Notes under the pieces: generated by a model | The model's input: only the letters and a program-made list of their open reading frames with translations | Databases searched by the model: none | Told to the model about the DNA's origin: nothing | Position numbers and translations under genes: made by a program | Shown here: piece after piece, positions 53,252 through 60,599 of the stretch | Position numbering within the stretch: position 1 is the first letter of the stretch | Layout: each line of letters begins with the position of its first letter | Assembly: GCF_051414115.1 (NCBI RefSeq) | Contig: NZ_JBLKNZ010000001.1 | Coordinates: 2,604,001 to 2,668,000 of the forward strand | Source of the DNA: Halovenus marina | Lineage (GTDB): Archaea > Halobacteriota > Halobacteria > Halobacteriales > Haloarculaceae | DNA: 64,000 bases | Direction: 5' to 3'

Positions 53252-54049
53252 GTGGCTCTCGAAACACCGATCGACCGCGCCAGCGAACGAGTCGACGCCG
53301 AGCGAGAGCACCTCACACAGGAGAAACGGGCCTACGAGCAGTTTTGCTCCGAGGTGGAGTCACTCTCGGTCACTGCCAACGACCCACCGGCCGCGGGAAC
53401 CGCGACGACCGCTGGCGTCGTCTCGACTGCAACCCCACCGCAGCGCCACACCGTAGACCACTGCCAGTCCGTTCGGGACGCGTTCGTCGAGACGGTGTAC
53501 CCCCACAGCGTCGCGGACGTGGGCGACGAAGAGACGCCACTCGAAACGATCCGGGAGACGCTCGGCGACTCCGTCGCACTCGTCCTCTCTCCCGAGACGG
53601 ACCACCGACTCACGCCGCAGGTGCAGAGAGCGATCTGTTCGACAACGACCGATCGCCTGCACGAACTCGACGCGATGAAGGGAGCGCTCGGTCGGGAGGC
53701 CAGTTCACTGGGGTCGACGCGCGCGGACGTGGAGTCGGTCACCGACTGGCTCGTCGCGGCGAACGAGCAGCCGCTGTCGGAGTGTGGGTTCTCCGCACTC
53801 GCCGAGCGCCACGAGACGCTTGCTACACACCGAGAAACCTGCGAGACGCTGGTGGTGGACCGCCAGGACCTGCTCGACAGTACGACCAGTCAGGGCGGAC
53901 AGGTCGGGCTGACGCAGCGCTCGCTGGTGGAGTACCTGTATCGGAATCAGTCCGCATCGTACCCGGTGCTGGTGACCGTGACGCGACTCGATAACGTCCT
54001 GGCGGAGTGCCAGCGAATCGTCCGCAACCATCTGGTTCGGAGGGTCTAA
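53252..54049 (+). CDS. Coiled-coil protein of the iron-regulated operon, unknown function
   Basis: 265 residues from a GTG directly after the previous stop. The N-terminal helix ASERVDAEREHLTQEKRAYEQF has heptad character; further helices (SLGSTRADVESVTDWLVAANEQ) indicate an all-helical cytoplasmic protein. There is no catalytic motif. It resembles haloarchaeal DUF7260-type proteins in my memory; not verified. It is part of the same transcription unit as the DtxR-like gene. Confidence 0.6.
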   Translation: MALETPIDRASERVDAEREHLTQEKRAYEQFCSEVESLSVTANDPPAAGTATTAGVVSTATPPQRHTVDHCQSVRDAFVETVYPHSVADVGDEETPLETIRETLGDSVALVLSPETDHRLTPQVQRAICSTTTDRLHELDAMKGALGREASSLGSTRADVESVTDWLVAANEQPLSECGFSALAERHETLATHRETCETLVVDRQDLLDSTTSQGGQVGLTQRSLVEYLYRNQSASYPVLVTVTRLDNVLAECQRIVRNHLVRRV

Positions 54050-54050
54050 C

Positions 54051-54185
54051 GTGCAGGACCGAACTGACACCCCTCGGCGGAGGCGCGCTCACTCCTGGAT
54101 GCGAGTGTATCTGACGCTGTTCGGGGATACGACCGACAGCCCGCGCGCCGACGGTGGGGAGCACACACAAGAAGGGAAGCGATGA
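54051..54185 (+). CDS. 44-residue protein between the unknown genes and the DtxR-like gene
   Basis: GTG start 1 nt after the preceding stop; MQDRTDTPRRRRAHSWMRVYL..., basic in the first third with a short amphipathic segment (SWMRVYLTLFGD). It ends in TGA overlapping the ATG of the DtxR-like gene (ATGA), which supports it as a real, coupled gene. No recognised domain. Confidence 0.5.
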   Translation: MQDRTDTPRRRRAHSWMRVYLTLFGDTTDSPRADGGEHTQEGKR

Positions 54186-54574
54186 CACAGACTGCACAGT
54201 ACCTGCTCACGCTGTACATCGCGGAGCATCAGTTGTCACCGCCGATTCCGACCGGTCAGATCGCAGAGATGCTGGGCCGGTCTGCGTCGACAGTGACGGA
54301 GACCATCCAGCGTCTCGACGACGAAGGCCTTGTGGCGTATGAACCCTACAAGGGGGCGACGCTGACCGACTCGGGGCGACGACGGGCGGCGGAGCTACAC
54401 GAGACTTACGTCGCGCTCTCGTGGTTTTTCCGGGAGGTGCTCGACTTGGAGACGTACGAACGAGAGGCGATGGAGATGGCCGACCTCGTGAGTCCCTCGG
54501 TCGCCGACCGGCTCGTGAACCTGCTCGTCGAGGACGGCGAGGCGAACGGACAGCCTGCCGTCACGCTCCAGTGA
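54182..54574 (+). CDS. Short DtxR-family transcriptional regulator
   Basis: 130 residues. N-terminal winged helix (IPTGQIAEMLGRSASTVTETIQRLDDEGLVAYEPYKGATLTDSG, about 22-65) and the dimerisation/metal domain, without the C-terminal SH3/FeoA domain of full-length DtxR. The segment aligned with the DtxR ligands (C102, E105, H106) reads EAMEMADLVS, so these three appear to be M, A and D; H73 is kept. It is the last gene of the operon led by the iron box at 51070, so feedback control is likely. Confidence 0.85.
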   Translation: MTQTAQYLLTLYIAEHQLSPPIPTGQIAEMLGRSASTVTETIQRLDDEGLVAYEPYKGATLTDSGRRRAAELHETYVALSWFFREVLDLETYEREAMEMADLVSPSVADRLVNLLVEDGEANGQPAVTLQ

Positions 54575-54604
54575 CACCCGAGCCGCAACCGCATCATTTT
54601 TCTT

Positions 54605-54618
54605 TTAGGCATGCCTAA
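54605..54618 (+). promoter_or_regulatory. Iron box before the 55-residue protein
   Basis: TTAGGCATGCCTAA, a perfect 14-bp palindrome, lies 9 nt upstream of ATG 54628. It is the third perfect TTAGGCnnGCCTAA site in 8 kb. No second copy is seen 36 bp upstream. Confidence 0.7.
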
Positions 54619-54627
54619 AGAGCCGTG

Positions 54628-54795
54628 ATGATCGCCGACGCGCAGTCACGCACTGACAGCCACGCTGGCTTCGAGTCGGGGGAGCGCCCGCAAATAACCA
54701 TCTGCGAAAGCTGTCCCGACAGGTTCGTCTTCATCGAGGCTGAAAATACGGACGGATGGATAGCGAGTGACCACACCGTCGATATCAGACAATAA
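54628..54795 (+). CDS. Small iron-box-controlled protein
   Basis: 55 residues, too short for routine calling. It has one CxxC pair (ICESCPDRF) and a C-terminal segment (FIEAENTDGWIASDHTVDIRQ) that recalls small haloarchaeal proteins ending in WIxSD-x-VDL. The ATG is 9 nt after a perfect iron box and the gene ends 4 nt before the next ATG. Possibly an iron-stress microprotein (inference). Confidence 0.65.
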   Translation: MIADAQSRTDSHAGFESGERPQITICESCPDRFVFIEAENTDGWIASDHTVDIRQ

Positions 54796-54799
54796 TCCC

Positions 54800-55195
54800 A
54801 TGACAGACACGAACGACGCTCCTGACGCCGAACTGGCAGACACGGACGACACGCCTGAGACCGAACTGGCAGACACGAACGACGCTGACGACGAAGACAC
54901 TCCTGACACTGAATCGTCGTCCGAACCCGACCGAACCACGATCCGGACTGGACGGAACTTCGAGGAGGAGTATCGTCTCAGCGCAGATGTGGTGGGAGCG
55001 TTTCTCGTCGACCTGGGCGAACAGCTACAGGACAGCGACGACCTGCGGCTCGTCACCGACGAGTGGGAACTACCCTTTGCCTTCGGTGAACCGGTCGAAC
55101 TCGAAATCGAGTACGAAGGGGTCGACGAACCGGAACTCGAAATCGAACTCCAGATTCCGGGACGAACGGACGAGACGGCCCCCGACGTCGAATGA
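54800..55195 (+). CDS. Amphi-Trp domain-like acidic protein
   Basis: 131 residues from ATG 54800. The first ~47 residues are a disordered, Asp/Thr/Glu-rich repeat (ELADTDDTPETELADTND...). The remainder, from RTTIRTGRNFEEEYRLSADVVGAFLVDLGEQL to VELEIEYEGVDEPELEIELQI, fits the small amphi-Trp-type domain found in haloarchaea and bacteria. Function unknown. It is probably co-transcribed with the 55-residue protein. Confidence 0.6.
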   Translation: MTDTNDAPDAELADTDDTPETELADTNDADDEDTPDTESSSEPDRTTIRTGRNFEEEYRLSADVVGAFLVDLGEQLQDSDDLRLVTDEWELPFAFGEPVELEIEYEGVDEPELEIELQIPGRTDETAPDVE

Positions 55196-55245
55196 GTCGG
55201 TAGTAACAGAGAACGCGACGCCAGCGCTGCCCATTCAGACGCCGA

Positions 55246-55791
55246 TCAGTGAGTCGCGGAGTCGAGAACGAGCGTGTCGTCTTCGAGGTAGTGCTCGACG
55301 TGGTGGGTGTGTTCTTCGAGCGTTTCGAGCTGTTCACGGAGCATCTGGGCCGTCGCGTGGTCGCCGAGCCCCTCGGCGAGTTCGATGTGCTCGCGGTAAC
55401 TCTCGATGATATCGCCCATCATGTCCAGGTCGTTCGCGAGTGACGTCCGAACGTCGTAGACGTCCTCGTCTTCCGGTTCGACCGTTGCGTTCTCCGCGAG
55501 CGTCGTCATGCTCGCGTGGGGGACGCCACCGAGCGCCTGCAGTCGCTCTGCGAGTTCGTCGGCGGCGGCCTCAACGTCCTCGTAGACCTCCTGCAGGAAC
55601 ACGTGGATGTCGAGGAATTCTGCGCCCTCGACGTTCCAGTGGTGCTTGTGAAGCTGATGGTAGAGTGCGTACGCGTTCGCGAGGTCGGCGTTCAGCGCGT
55701 CGACGATCTGTTCGGCCTTCTCGGTGTCGAGCCTGAGCGCGTTCTCCTCGACTGTGCCCGCTTGCTGACGGGTTTCCTTCTGGGTGCTCAT
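55246..55791 (-). CDS. dpsA: DNA-protecting ferritin-like protein DpsA
   Basis: 181 residues: a four-helix bundle with the Dps ferroxidase signature (LHKHHWNVEGAEFLDIHVFLQEVYEDVEAAADELAERL). The same family includes Halobacterium DpsA, an iron-oxidising, iron-storing dodecamer. The C-terminal helix ends with a His pair (HTHHVEHYLEDD). TATA box TTATAAG (minus strand) about 25 bp upstream. It lies beside the iron-uptake genes, consistent with iron homeostasis. Confidence 0.93.
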   Translation of the reverse strand: MSTQKETRQQAGTVEENALRLDTEKAEQIVDALNADLANAYALYHQLHKHHWNVEGAEFLDIHVFLQEVYEDVEAAADELAERLQALGGVPHASMTTLAENATVEPEDEDVYDVRTSLANDLDMMGDIIESYREHIELAEGLGDHATAQMLREQLETLEEHTHHVEHYLEDDTLVLDSATH

Positions 55792-55865
55792 TACAGTTCA
55801 ACGTAGTACCGCTGACCACTTATAATTTATCAATATGAAAATATTTTTCGCGTCACCTAAAAATC
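55792..55865 (-). promoter_or_regulatory. dpsA promoter with half iron-box-like site
   Basis: The AT-rich stretch read on the minus strand contains a TATA box (AAATTATAAGTGG, about 55818-55830) at leaderless distance. Farther upstream is a half site TTTTTAGGTGAC (minus strand, 55854-55865), sharing TTAGG with the iron boxes but not palindromic. An upstream half site could allow activation; weak evidence. Confidence 0.35.
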
Positions 55866-55886
55866 CGGTCGGGGTCAGCGAGGTAG

Positions 55887-57623
55887 TCACGAGAGATTGG
55901 TGTCGATGCGCTCGGCGGTCTGTTCGCCAACGCCAGGGACGGCGCGGAGTTCCTCGCGCGAGGCGTTTCGCACGCCAGAGACGCTGCCAAAGCGCCCGAG
56001 CAGGTGCTTTCGTGTCTCCGGGCCGACACCGGGGATCGAATCCAGGGGCGTCGACACCTCGTCGCGAACCGTCTCGTGATAGGTCCGAGCGAAGCGGTGG
56101 GCCTCGTCACGCACTCGCTGGAGCAGGTGGAGGTGAGTGGCGTCGGACGGCCAGTCGTGGATGCCATCCGCGGCGATGACACGCTCCTCGGCTTTCGCGA
56201 GCGCCACCACGGGTACCTCCCACCCGACCGCCGAGAGCGCGTCGGTGGCCGCCTCTCGCTGGCCCTCGCCGCCGTCGATGAGTAGCAGGTCGGGCGCGGG
56301 ACGGTCGTCACGGCCTGCGACTGCGCGCTCGGCGCGCCAGCGAACCAGTTCGCGCATGCTCTCGTAGTCGTCGTTGCGGTCGGAGAGGCGCTTGCGCCGG
56401 TAGCCGGACTTCTCGGGGTCGCCGTCGACGAAGCAGACGTTGCTTCCGACCGTCGCCCGCCCCTGTGCGTGACTCACGTCGAAGCCCTCGATGCGGTCGG
56501 CGGACTCCAGACCGAGTTCCGCCGCGAGCGCGCCCATCGGGTCGTCCGCGGGGGTCGCTCGACTCGCGTTTTTCAGTGCGAGGTCGACCAGCGTCGCCTC
56601 CCTGCCGGTGCCGGGCACGCGCAGGTCCACCCCGACGGTCTCGAGCCACGTCTCGAGCGTCTCGCCTGCGGGCCGGTCCGAGCAGAGGAGCACGTCCGGG
56701 CGCTCCCGGTCGGCGTAGTATTGTGGAATAAAGGCCCCGAGCACCTGTTCGGGGTCGTCGGTGTTGTCGGGCGCGTCGAGCGTGTGGCGCTCCCGGTCGA
56801 GCAGCTGTCCGCCCTCCGCGTGCAACACGGCGACGGTCGGCGTCTCGGCCAGCGAGACGCCAAGCACGTCCGTTCGGCGGCGCTCACCCTCGGCGTCGTG
56901 AACCGCGGCGTCGCCGCTCTCGTGGAGGCGCTCGACGGCGTCGAGCATGTCCCGGCAGTTCGCTGCGCGCTCGTACTCCTGGGACTGGGCGGCCGCCTCC
57001 ATCTCGCGCCGAAGCGGGTCGGCGAGAATGCCCGTCTCTCCGCGGAAGAATCGCTCGACAGCCTCCACGTCGCCGAGATAGGACTCGCGGTCGATCTCTT
57101 CTGTGCAGGGGGCCGAGCAGATGCCGATGTCGTAGTCCAGACACGGCCTGTCACGGTTTGCGTACTTGTGGTCGGAACAGCCTCGCAGCCCGTACACCGA
57201 CCGAACGGCCTTCACGACCGTTTCGAGCAGCCCCTTGTCGGTGAACGGGCCGAAGGCCGTCGCGCCGTCCTCGGGCGAGCGAGTGATCTGGATGCGTGGG
57301 ACGGGATGGGCCGAGAGCGCGACGAGCGGGTAGGACTTGTCGTCTTTCAGTCGAACGTTGTACCTCGGTTGGTGGCGCTTGATGAGGTTGGCTTCGAGCA
57401 ACAGCGCCTGCGATTCGGTGTCGGTGACGGCGGTTTCGATGTCCTCGGCGCGAGCGACCATCCGCCGGATGCGCTCGCTTCGCGGGTCGGCGTAGGAGCG
57501 AACGCGGTCGCGCAGGTCAACCGCCTTGCCGACGTAGAGAACGGCGTCCCCGTCGAGAAACTGGTAGACGCCCGGGTCCCGGGGCAGGTCGCCTGCACGT
57601 TCCCTGACCGCATCGTCGTCCAT
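55887..57623 (-). CDS. uvrC: Excinuclease ABC subunit C (UvrC)
   Basis: 578 residues. GIY-YIG nuclease domain (DPGVYQFLDGDAVLYVGKAVDLRDRVRSY), a UvrB-interaction UVR-like motif (LRREMEAAAQSQEYERAANCRDML), an RNase H-like endonuclease domain (IEGFDVSHAQGRATVGSNVCF, DLLLIDGGEGQ) and C-terminal tandem helix-hairpin-helix (IPGVGPETRKHLLGRFGSVSGV). It makes both incisions in nucleotide excision repair together with UvrB at 36528. Confidence 0.95.
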   Translation of the reverse strand: MDDDAVRERAGDLPRDPGVYQFLDGDAVLYVGKAVDLRDRVRSYADPRSERIRRMVARAEDIETAVTDTESQALLLEANLIKRHQPRYNVRLKDDKSYPLVALSAHPVPRIQITRSPEDGATAFGPFTDKGLLETVVKAVRSVYGLRGCSDHKYANRDRPCLDYDIGICSAPCTEEIDRESYLGDVEAVERFFRGETGILADPLRREMEAAAQSQEYERAANCRDMLDAVERLHESGDAAVHDAEGERRRTDVLGVSLAETPTVAVLHAEGGQLLDRERHTLDAPDNTDDPEQVLGAFIPQYYADRERPDVLLCSDRPAGETLETWLETVGVDLRVPGTGREATLVDLALKNASRATPADDPMGALAAELGLESADRIEGFDVSHAQGRATVGSNVCFVDGDPEKSGYRRKRLSDRNDDYESMRELVRWRAERAVAGRDDRPAPDLLLIDGGEGQREAATDALSAVGWEVPVVALAKAEERVIAADGIHDWPSDATHLHLLQRVRDEAHRFARTYHETVRDEVSTPLDSIPGVGPETRKHLLGRFGSVSGVRNASREELRAVPGVGEQTAERIDTNLS

Positions 57624-57656
57624 CGGACGACAGTTGGTCGTCGACGCGTTTGAGTC

Positions 57657-58283
57657 TCACGGGAGATGGTCGCCGAGCAGACCCTCAGACCCCGCCGAAC
57701 GATCCACGTCGTCCGGGAAGATGGCGGCTTCGAGGCGACTGCGGGCGGCCGCGACGTTCTCGGGGCGGGGAAGGCGGATGTCGTCGGTGTCACCGGCGGT
57801 AGTGATGAGCAGCGTCGGGTCACGGCCCAGCCAGTAGACGCCAAACAGCGCGACAGCGAAAAGCAGCGCGAGCGCGCCGAGCAGGCGCATCATCTCGTCG
57901 AGTTGCGCGACGATATCGAGCATACTGCGGGTGGTCTGGATGACGCTGCCCAGCCCCGTCCCGGTGCTCGTCTGCCCATCGATTGCGGCGTCACCCAGAA
58001 TCGACTCGAAGTCGACGGCGTAGCCGACGGCGACGAGCAGGAGTCCGATGGCACCGGTGCTGATCACCCGCGAGAGCAGCGAATCGTTCGCGCTCGCGCT
58101 CGCCTCAACGCCGGTGACGTTCGGCCGGTCGACCTGCTGGAAGTTCTCGCCGTCCAGGTCTGGCGTGAAGGCGATCACGCGATGGCTCGTGACGACGACT
58201 TGTGCGCTGTCGAGTTCCAGACTGTCGCGGACGGACTCGCCGTCGTACAGCAACTCGTCGACACGCGCTTGCCACCCCGACAT
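57657..58283 (-). CDS. Membrane protein with PH-like N-terminal domain
   Basis: 208 residues from ATG 58283 (MSGWQARVDELL). The first ~75 residues (YDGESVRDSLELDSAQVVVTSHRVIAF) are a PH-like beta-rich fragment that opens many archaeal membrane proteins. Two to three membrane segments follow (STGAIGLLLVAVGYAVDF, LLGALALLFAVALFGVYWL) and a C-terminal cytoplasmic part. It is downstream of the divergent gap with the next gene. Function unknown. Confidence 0.65.
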   Translation of the reverse strand: MSGWQARVDELLYDGESVRDSLELDSAQVVVTSHRVIAFTPDLDGENFQQVDRPNVTGVEASASANDSLLSRVISTGAIGLLLVAVGYAVDFESILGDAAIDGQTSTGTGLGSVIQTTRSMLDIVAQLDEMMRLLGALALLFAVALFGVYWLGRDPTLLITTAGDTDDIRLPRPENVAAARSRLEAAIFPDDVDRSAGSEGLLGDHLP

Positions 58284-58450
58284 ACACGGGGGTAGATGGG
58301 GGGAGACAAAGAGTGCTCCGGCCAACTCGGTCCCGTCGCGGTCCACGGTGACTCCTTCGGGGAAGACAAACAGGGTCGAGTGACGAACACACAGACGTGC
58401 GACGGGATCCGTCCCGGAGGATACATGAGGAGCGCTCTACAACGAAGGGT

Positions 58451-58717
58451 ATGACTGCGGACACCGAGCGGGTCTGGCTGGTCAGGCGGAGTTACGGCGC
58501 AGACGAGGACCTGGTCACGCTCGTCTACGCCACGCCCGACGGACGGAGACAGCTGAAAAAACAGCTTTCACACAACATGCTCTACGGGACGGAGATAACG
58601 GCCGCACGCGACGTACCCGTAGACAGACTCGAATCGGTCCCCGACGACGAGCAAGACGAGTTCGCAGACGAAGCCAGTCGGATGGCCGAACGTCACGACC
58701 CAGACGAGGCAGTGTAG
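58451..58717 (+). CDS. Small conserved protein of unknown function
   Basis: 88 residues from ATG 58451. VWLVRRSYGADEDLVTLVYATPDGRRQLKKQLSHNMLYGTEITAA is compact alpha/beta, then an acidic helical tail. I recall similar haloarchaeal conserved hypotheticals but no function. It lies 100 bp before the ABC-2 operon on the same strand. Confidence 0.6.
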   Translation: MTADTERVWLVRRSYGADEDLVTLVYATPDGRRQLKKQLSHNMLYGTEITAARDVPVDRLESVPDDEQDEFADEASRMAERHDPDEAV

Positions 58718-58803
58718 CCACGACACGGCGTCCACCATTCGAGATCAAGTCCATCGTTTCACGCACAGAGACAGCCAGATCGGATTTTTTAACACCCGCC
58801 CAT

Positions 58804-58819
58804 ATGTCATAGCTGACAT
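58804..58819 (+). promoter_or_regulatory. Inverted repeat spanning the start codon of the ABC-2 ATPase
   Basis: ATGTCA-TAGC-TGACAT: perfect 6-bp arms with 4-nt centre covering positions -14 to +2 relative to ATG 58818. Upstream is ATTTTTTAACACC (58785-58797), a TATA-like element at leaderless distance. The repeat would sit on the transcription start, the usual place for an archaeal repressor site. Confidence 0.45.
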
Positions 58820-59726
58820 GACTGCGATCGAACTCGATGGGCTGACGAAGGAGTACGGCCCCGTCACCGCACTCGACGGGGTCGACCTCGAAGTCGAGGA
58901 AGGCGAGATATTCGGCTTTCTCGGGCCGAACGGGGCGGGCAAGTCGACGACGATCGACATCCTGCTCGATTTCTCCCGGCCGACTGACGGAAGCGCACGG
59001 GTGTTCGGGCTAGACGCACAGGGGGACTCACTCGCAGTGCGAAAGCGAACCGGCGTCCTCCCGGAGGGGTATCACGTCTACGACCGGTTGACGGGTCGAC
59101 AGCACCTCGAATTCGTCGTCGACTCGAAAGGCGTCAACGAGGACCCGGGCCAACTCGCCGCGCGGGTCGGAATCGAGGACGCGATAGACCGCAAGGCAGG
59201 GGGCTACTCGAAGGGGATGAAACAGCGACTCACGCTCGCGATGGCACTTGTCGGTGACCCCGACCTGCTCATTCTCGACGAGCCATCGACGGGCCTCGAC
59301 CCATCGGGGGCCCGCGAGATCAGAGAGATCATCCGCGAGGAGAGCGATCGAGGGACGACGGTGTTTTTCTCCTCGCACGTGCTGAGTCAGGTCGAAGCAG
59401 TCTGTGACCGTGTCGGGATTCTCCGGGCGGGGAAACTCATCGCCGTCGACACCGTCTCGGGGCTGCGCGAAGCCGCTGGGACGAAGACGCAACTGCGAGT
59501 GACCGCCGCGGAACTGCCCGAGTCCGCCGTCGATGCGGTACGAGCGCTCGATGACGTGACCTCGGCAACAGTCGAGGGGACCGAACTCGTCGTCAGCGTC
59601 GGTGACGGGTCGAAAACGCGCGTGCTCGATGCGCTCGAATCGGCGGGCGTGACGGTCACGGACTTCAGCACCGAGGAGTCCTCGCTCGAAGACATCTTCA
59701 TCAGCTACACGGAGGGTGACCGATGA
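58818..59726 (+). CDS. ABC-2 transporter ATP-binding protein
   Basis: 302 residues. Walker A GPNGAGKST near 35-43, signature YSKGMKQRL, Walker B LLILDEPSTGLDPSGAREI, and a C-terminal extension ending with SLEDIFISYT, the usual CcmA-type pattern. It overlaps its permease gene by 4 nt. Function of the transporter is unknown. Confidence 0.92.
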   Translation: MTAIELDGLTKEYGPVTALDGVDLEVEEGEIFGFLGPNGAGKSTTIDILLDFSRPTDGSARVFGLDAQGDSLAVRKRTGVLPEGYHVYDRLTGRQHLEFVVDSKGVNEDPGQLAARVGIEDAIDRKAGGYSKGMKQRLTLAMALVGDPDLLILDEPSTGLDPSGAREIREIIREESDRGTTVFFSSHVLSQVEAVCDRVGILRAGKLIAVDTVSGLREAAGTKTQLRVTAAELPESAVDAVRALDDVTSATVEGTELVVSVGDGSKTRVLDALESAGVTVTDFSTEESSLEDIFISYTEGDR

Positions 59727-60574
59727 GCTGGCGCGTCATCGCAAAGAAGGACTTTCAGGACGCGGTCCGCTCGCGGGCGTTTCTCGCCATCTCCGGGCTC
59801 TTCCTGCTGTTGATCGTCGGGATGACGGCGCTGTTTGGCGTAGTCGAGGAGATCAGCGGCGAGGACCCGACCGCACTCGATCTGGTCTTTTTCATCGCGA
59901 GTTCGCTCGGTCTCTTCGTCTCTATCGTGGCAATCGTCGTCTGTTATCGGGCGATAGCGGGCGAGCGCGAGTCGGGGAGCATCAAGCTGTTGCTCGCGCT
60001 CCCACACACCCGGCGTGACGTCGTGCTCGGGAAACTCGTGGGTCGAACCGCCGTGATCGCCGTCCCGGTCGTCGTGTCGCTCGTCATCGGTCTCGTCGCT
60101 GGCGGTCTCATGCTCGGCGACATCGCGCCGGTCGCGACGATACTGTTCTGTCTCGTCGCGTTGCTGTTTGCGCTGACGTACGTGAGCATCATGGTCGGGT
60201 TCTCGGCGGTCAGCGAGTCGACGACGCGCGCCGCCGCGCTCTCGATTGGCTTTTTCATCGTCGTCGAGTTTCTCTGGGACGTCGTCGTGCTCGGACTCGC
60301 GTACGTGGCAAACGACTTCTCGTTCCCGCAGACGACAGCCGACTTCCCCGCGTGGATCTTTCCGGTCAGTCAGCTCCAGCCGAGTACGGCGTTCGTGAAC
60401 GCGCTGGTCGCCGTGATGCCGGATCCGCCAGACATCAACGGCGGCACCGGCCCCGGCGCGGAGGAGTTCGACGCGTTCTTCGCGACGCCGTGGCTCGCCT
60501 TCGTCGCGCTGGCGTTCTGGATCCTCATCTCGGTCGCCCTCGGCTACCGGCGCTTCCAGCGGGCCGACCTCTAG
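59723..60574 (+). CDS. ABC-2 type permease
   Basis: 283 residues with six predicted membrane helices: a cytoplasmic N-terminus (VIAKKDFQDAVRSRAFLAISGLFLLLIVG), a long second segment, the ABC-2 feature YRAIAGERESGSIKLLLALPHTRRDVVLGKL, and a short periplasmic loop before the last helix. It pairs with the ATPase encoded upstream. Typical of NosY-like/ABC-2 subfamilies. Confidence 0.9.
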   Translation: MSWRVIAKKDFQDAVRSRAFLAISGLFLLLIVGMTALFGVVEEISGEDPTALDLVFFIASSLGLFVSIVAIVVCYRAIAGERESGSIKLLLALPHTRRDVVLGKLVGRTAVIAVPVVVSLVIGLVAGGLMLGDIAPVATILFCLVALLFALTYVSIMVGFSAVSESTTRAAALSIGFFIVVEFLWDVVVLGLAYVANDFSFPQTTADFPAWIFPVSQLQPSTAFVNALVAVMPDPPDINGGTGPGAEEFDAFFATPWLAFVALAFWILISVALGYRRFQRADL

Positions 60575-60599
60575 CGCGGTCGGCCACAGCAACGCGCGG

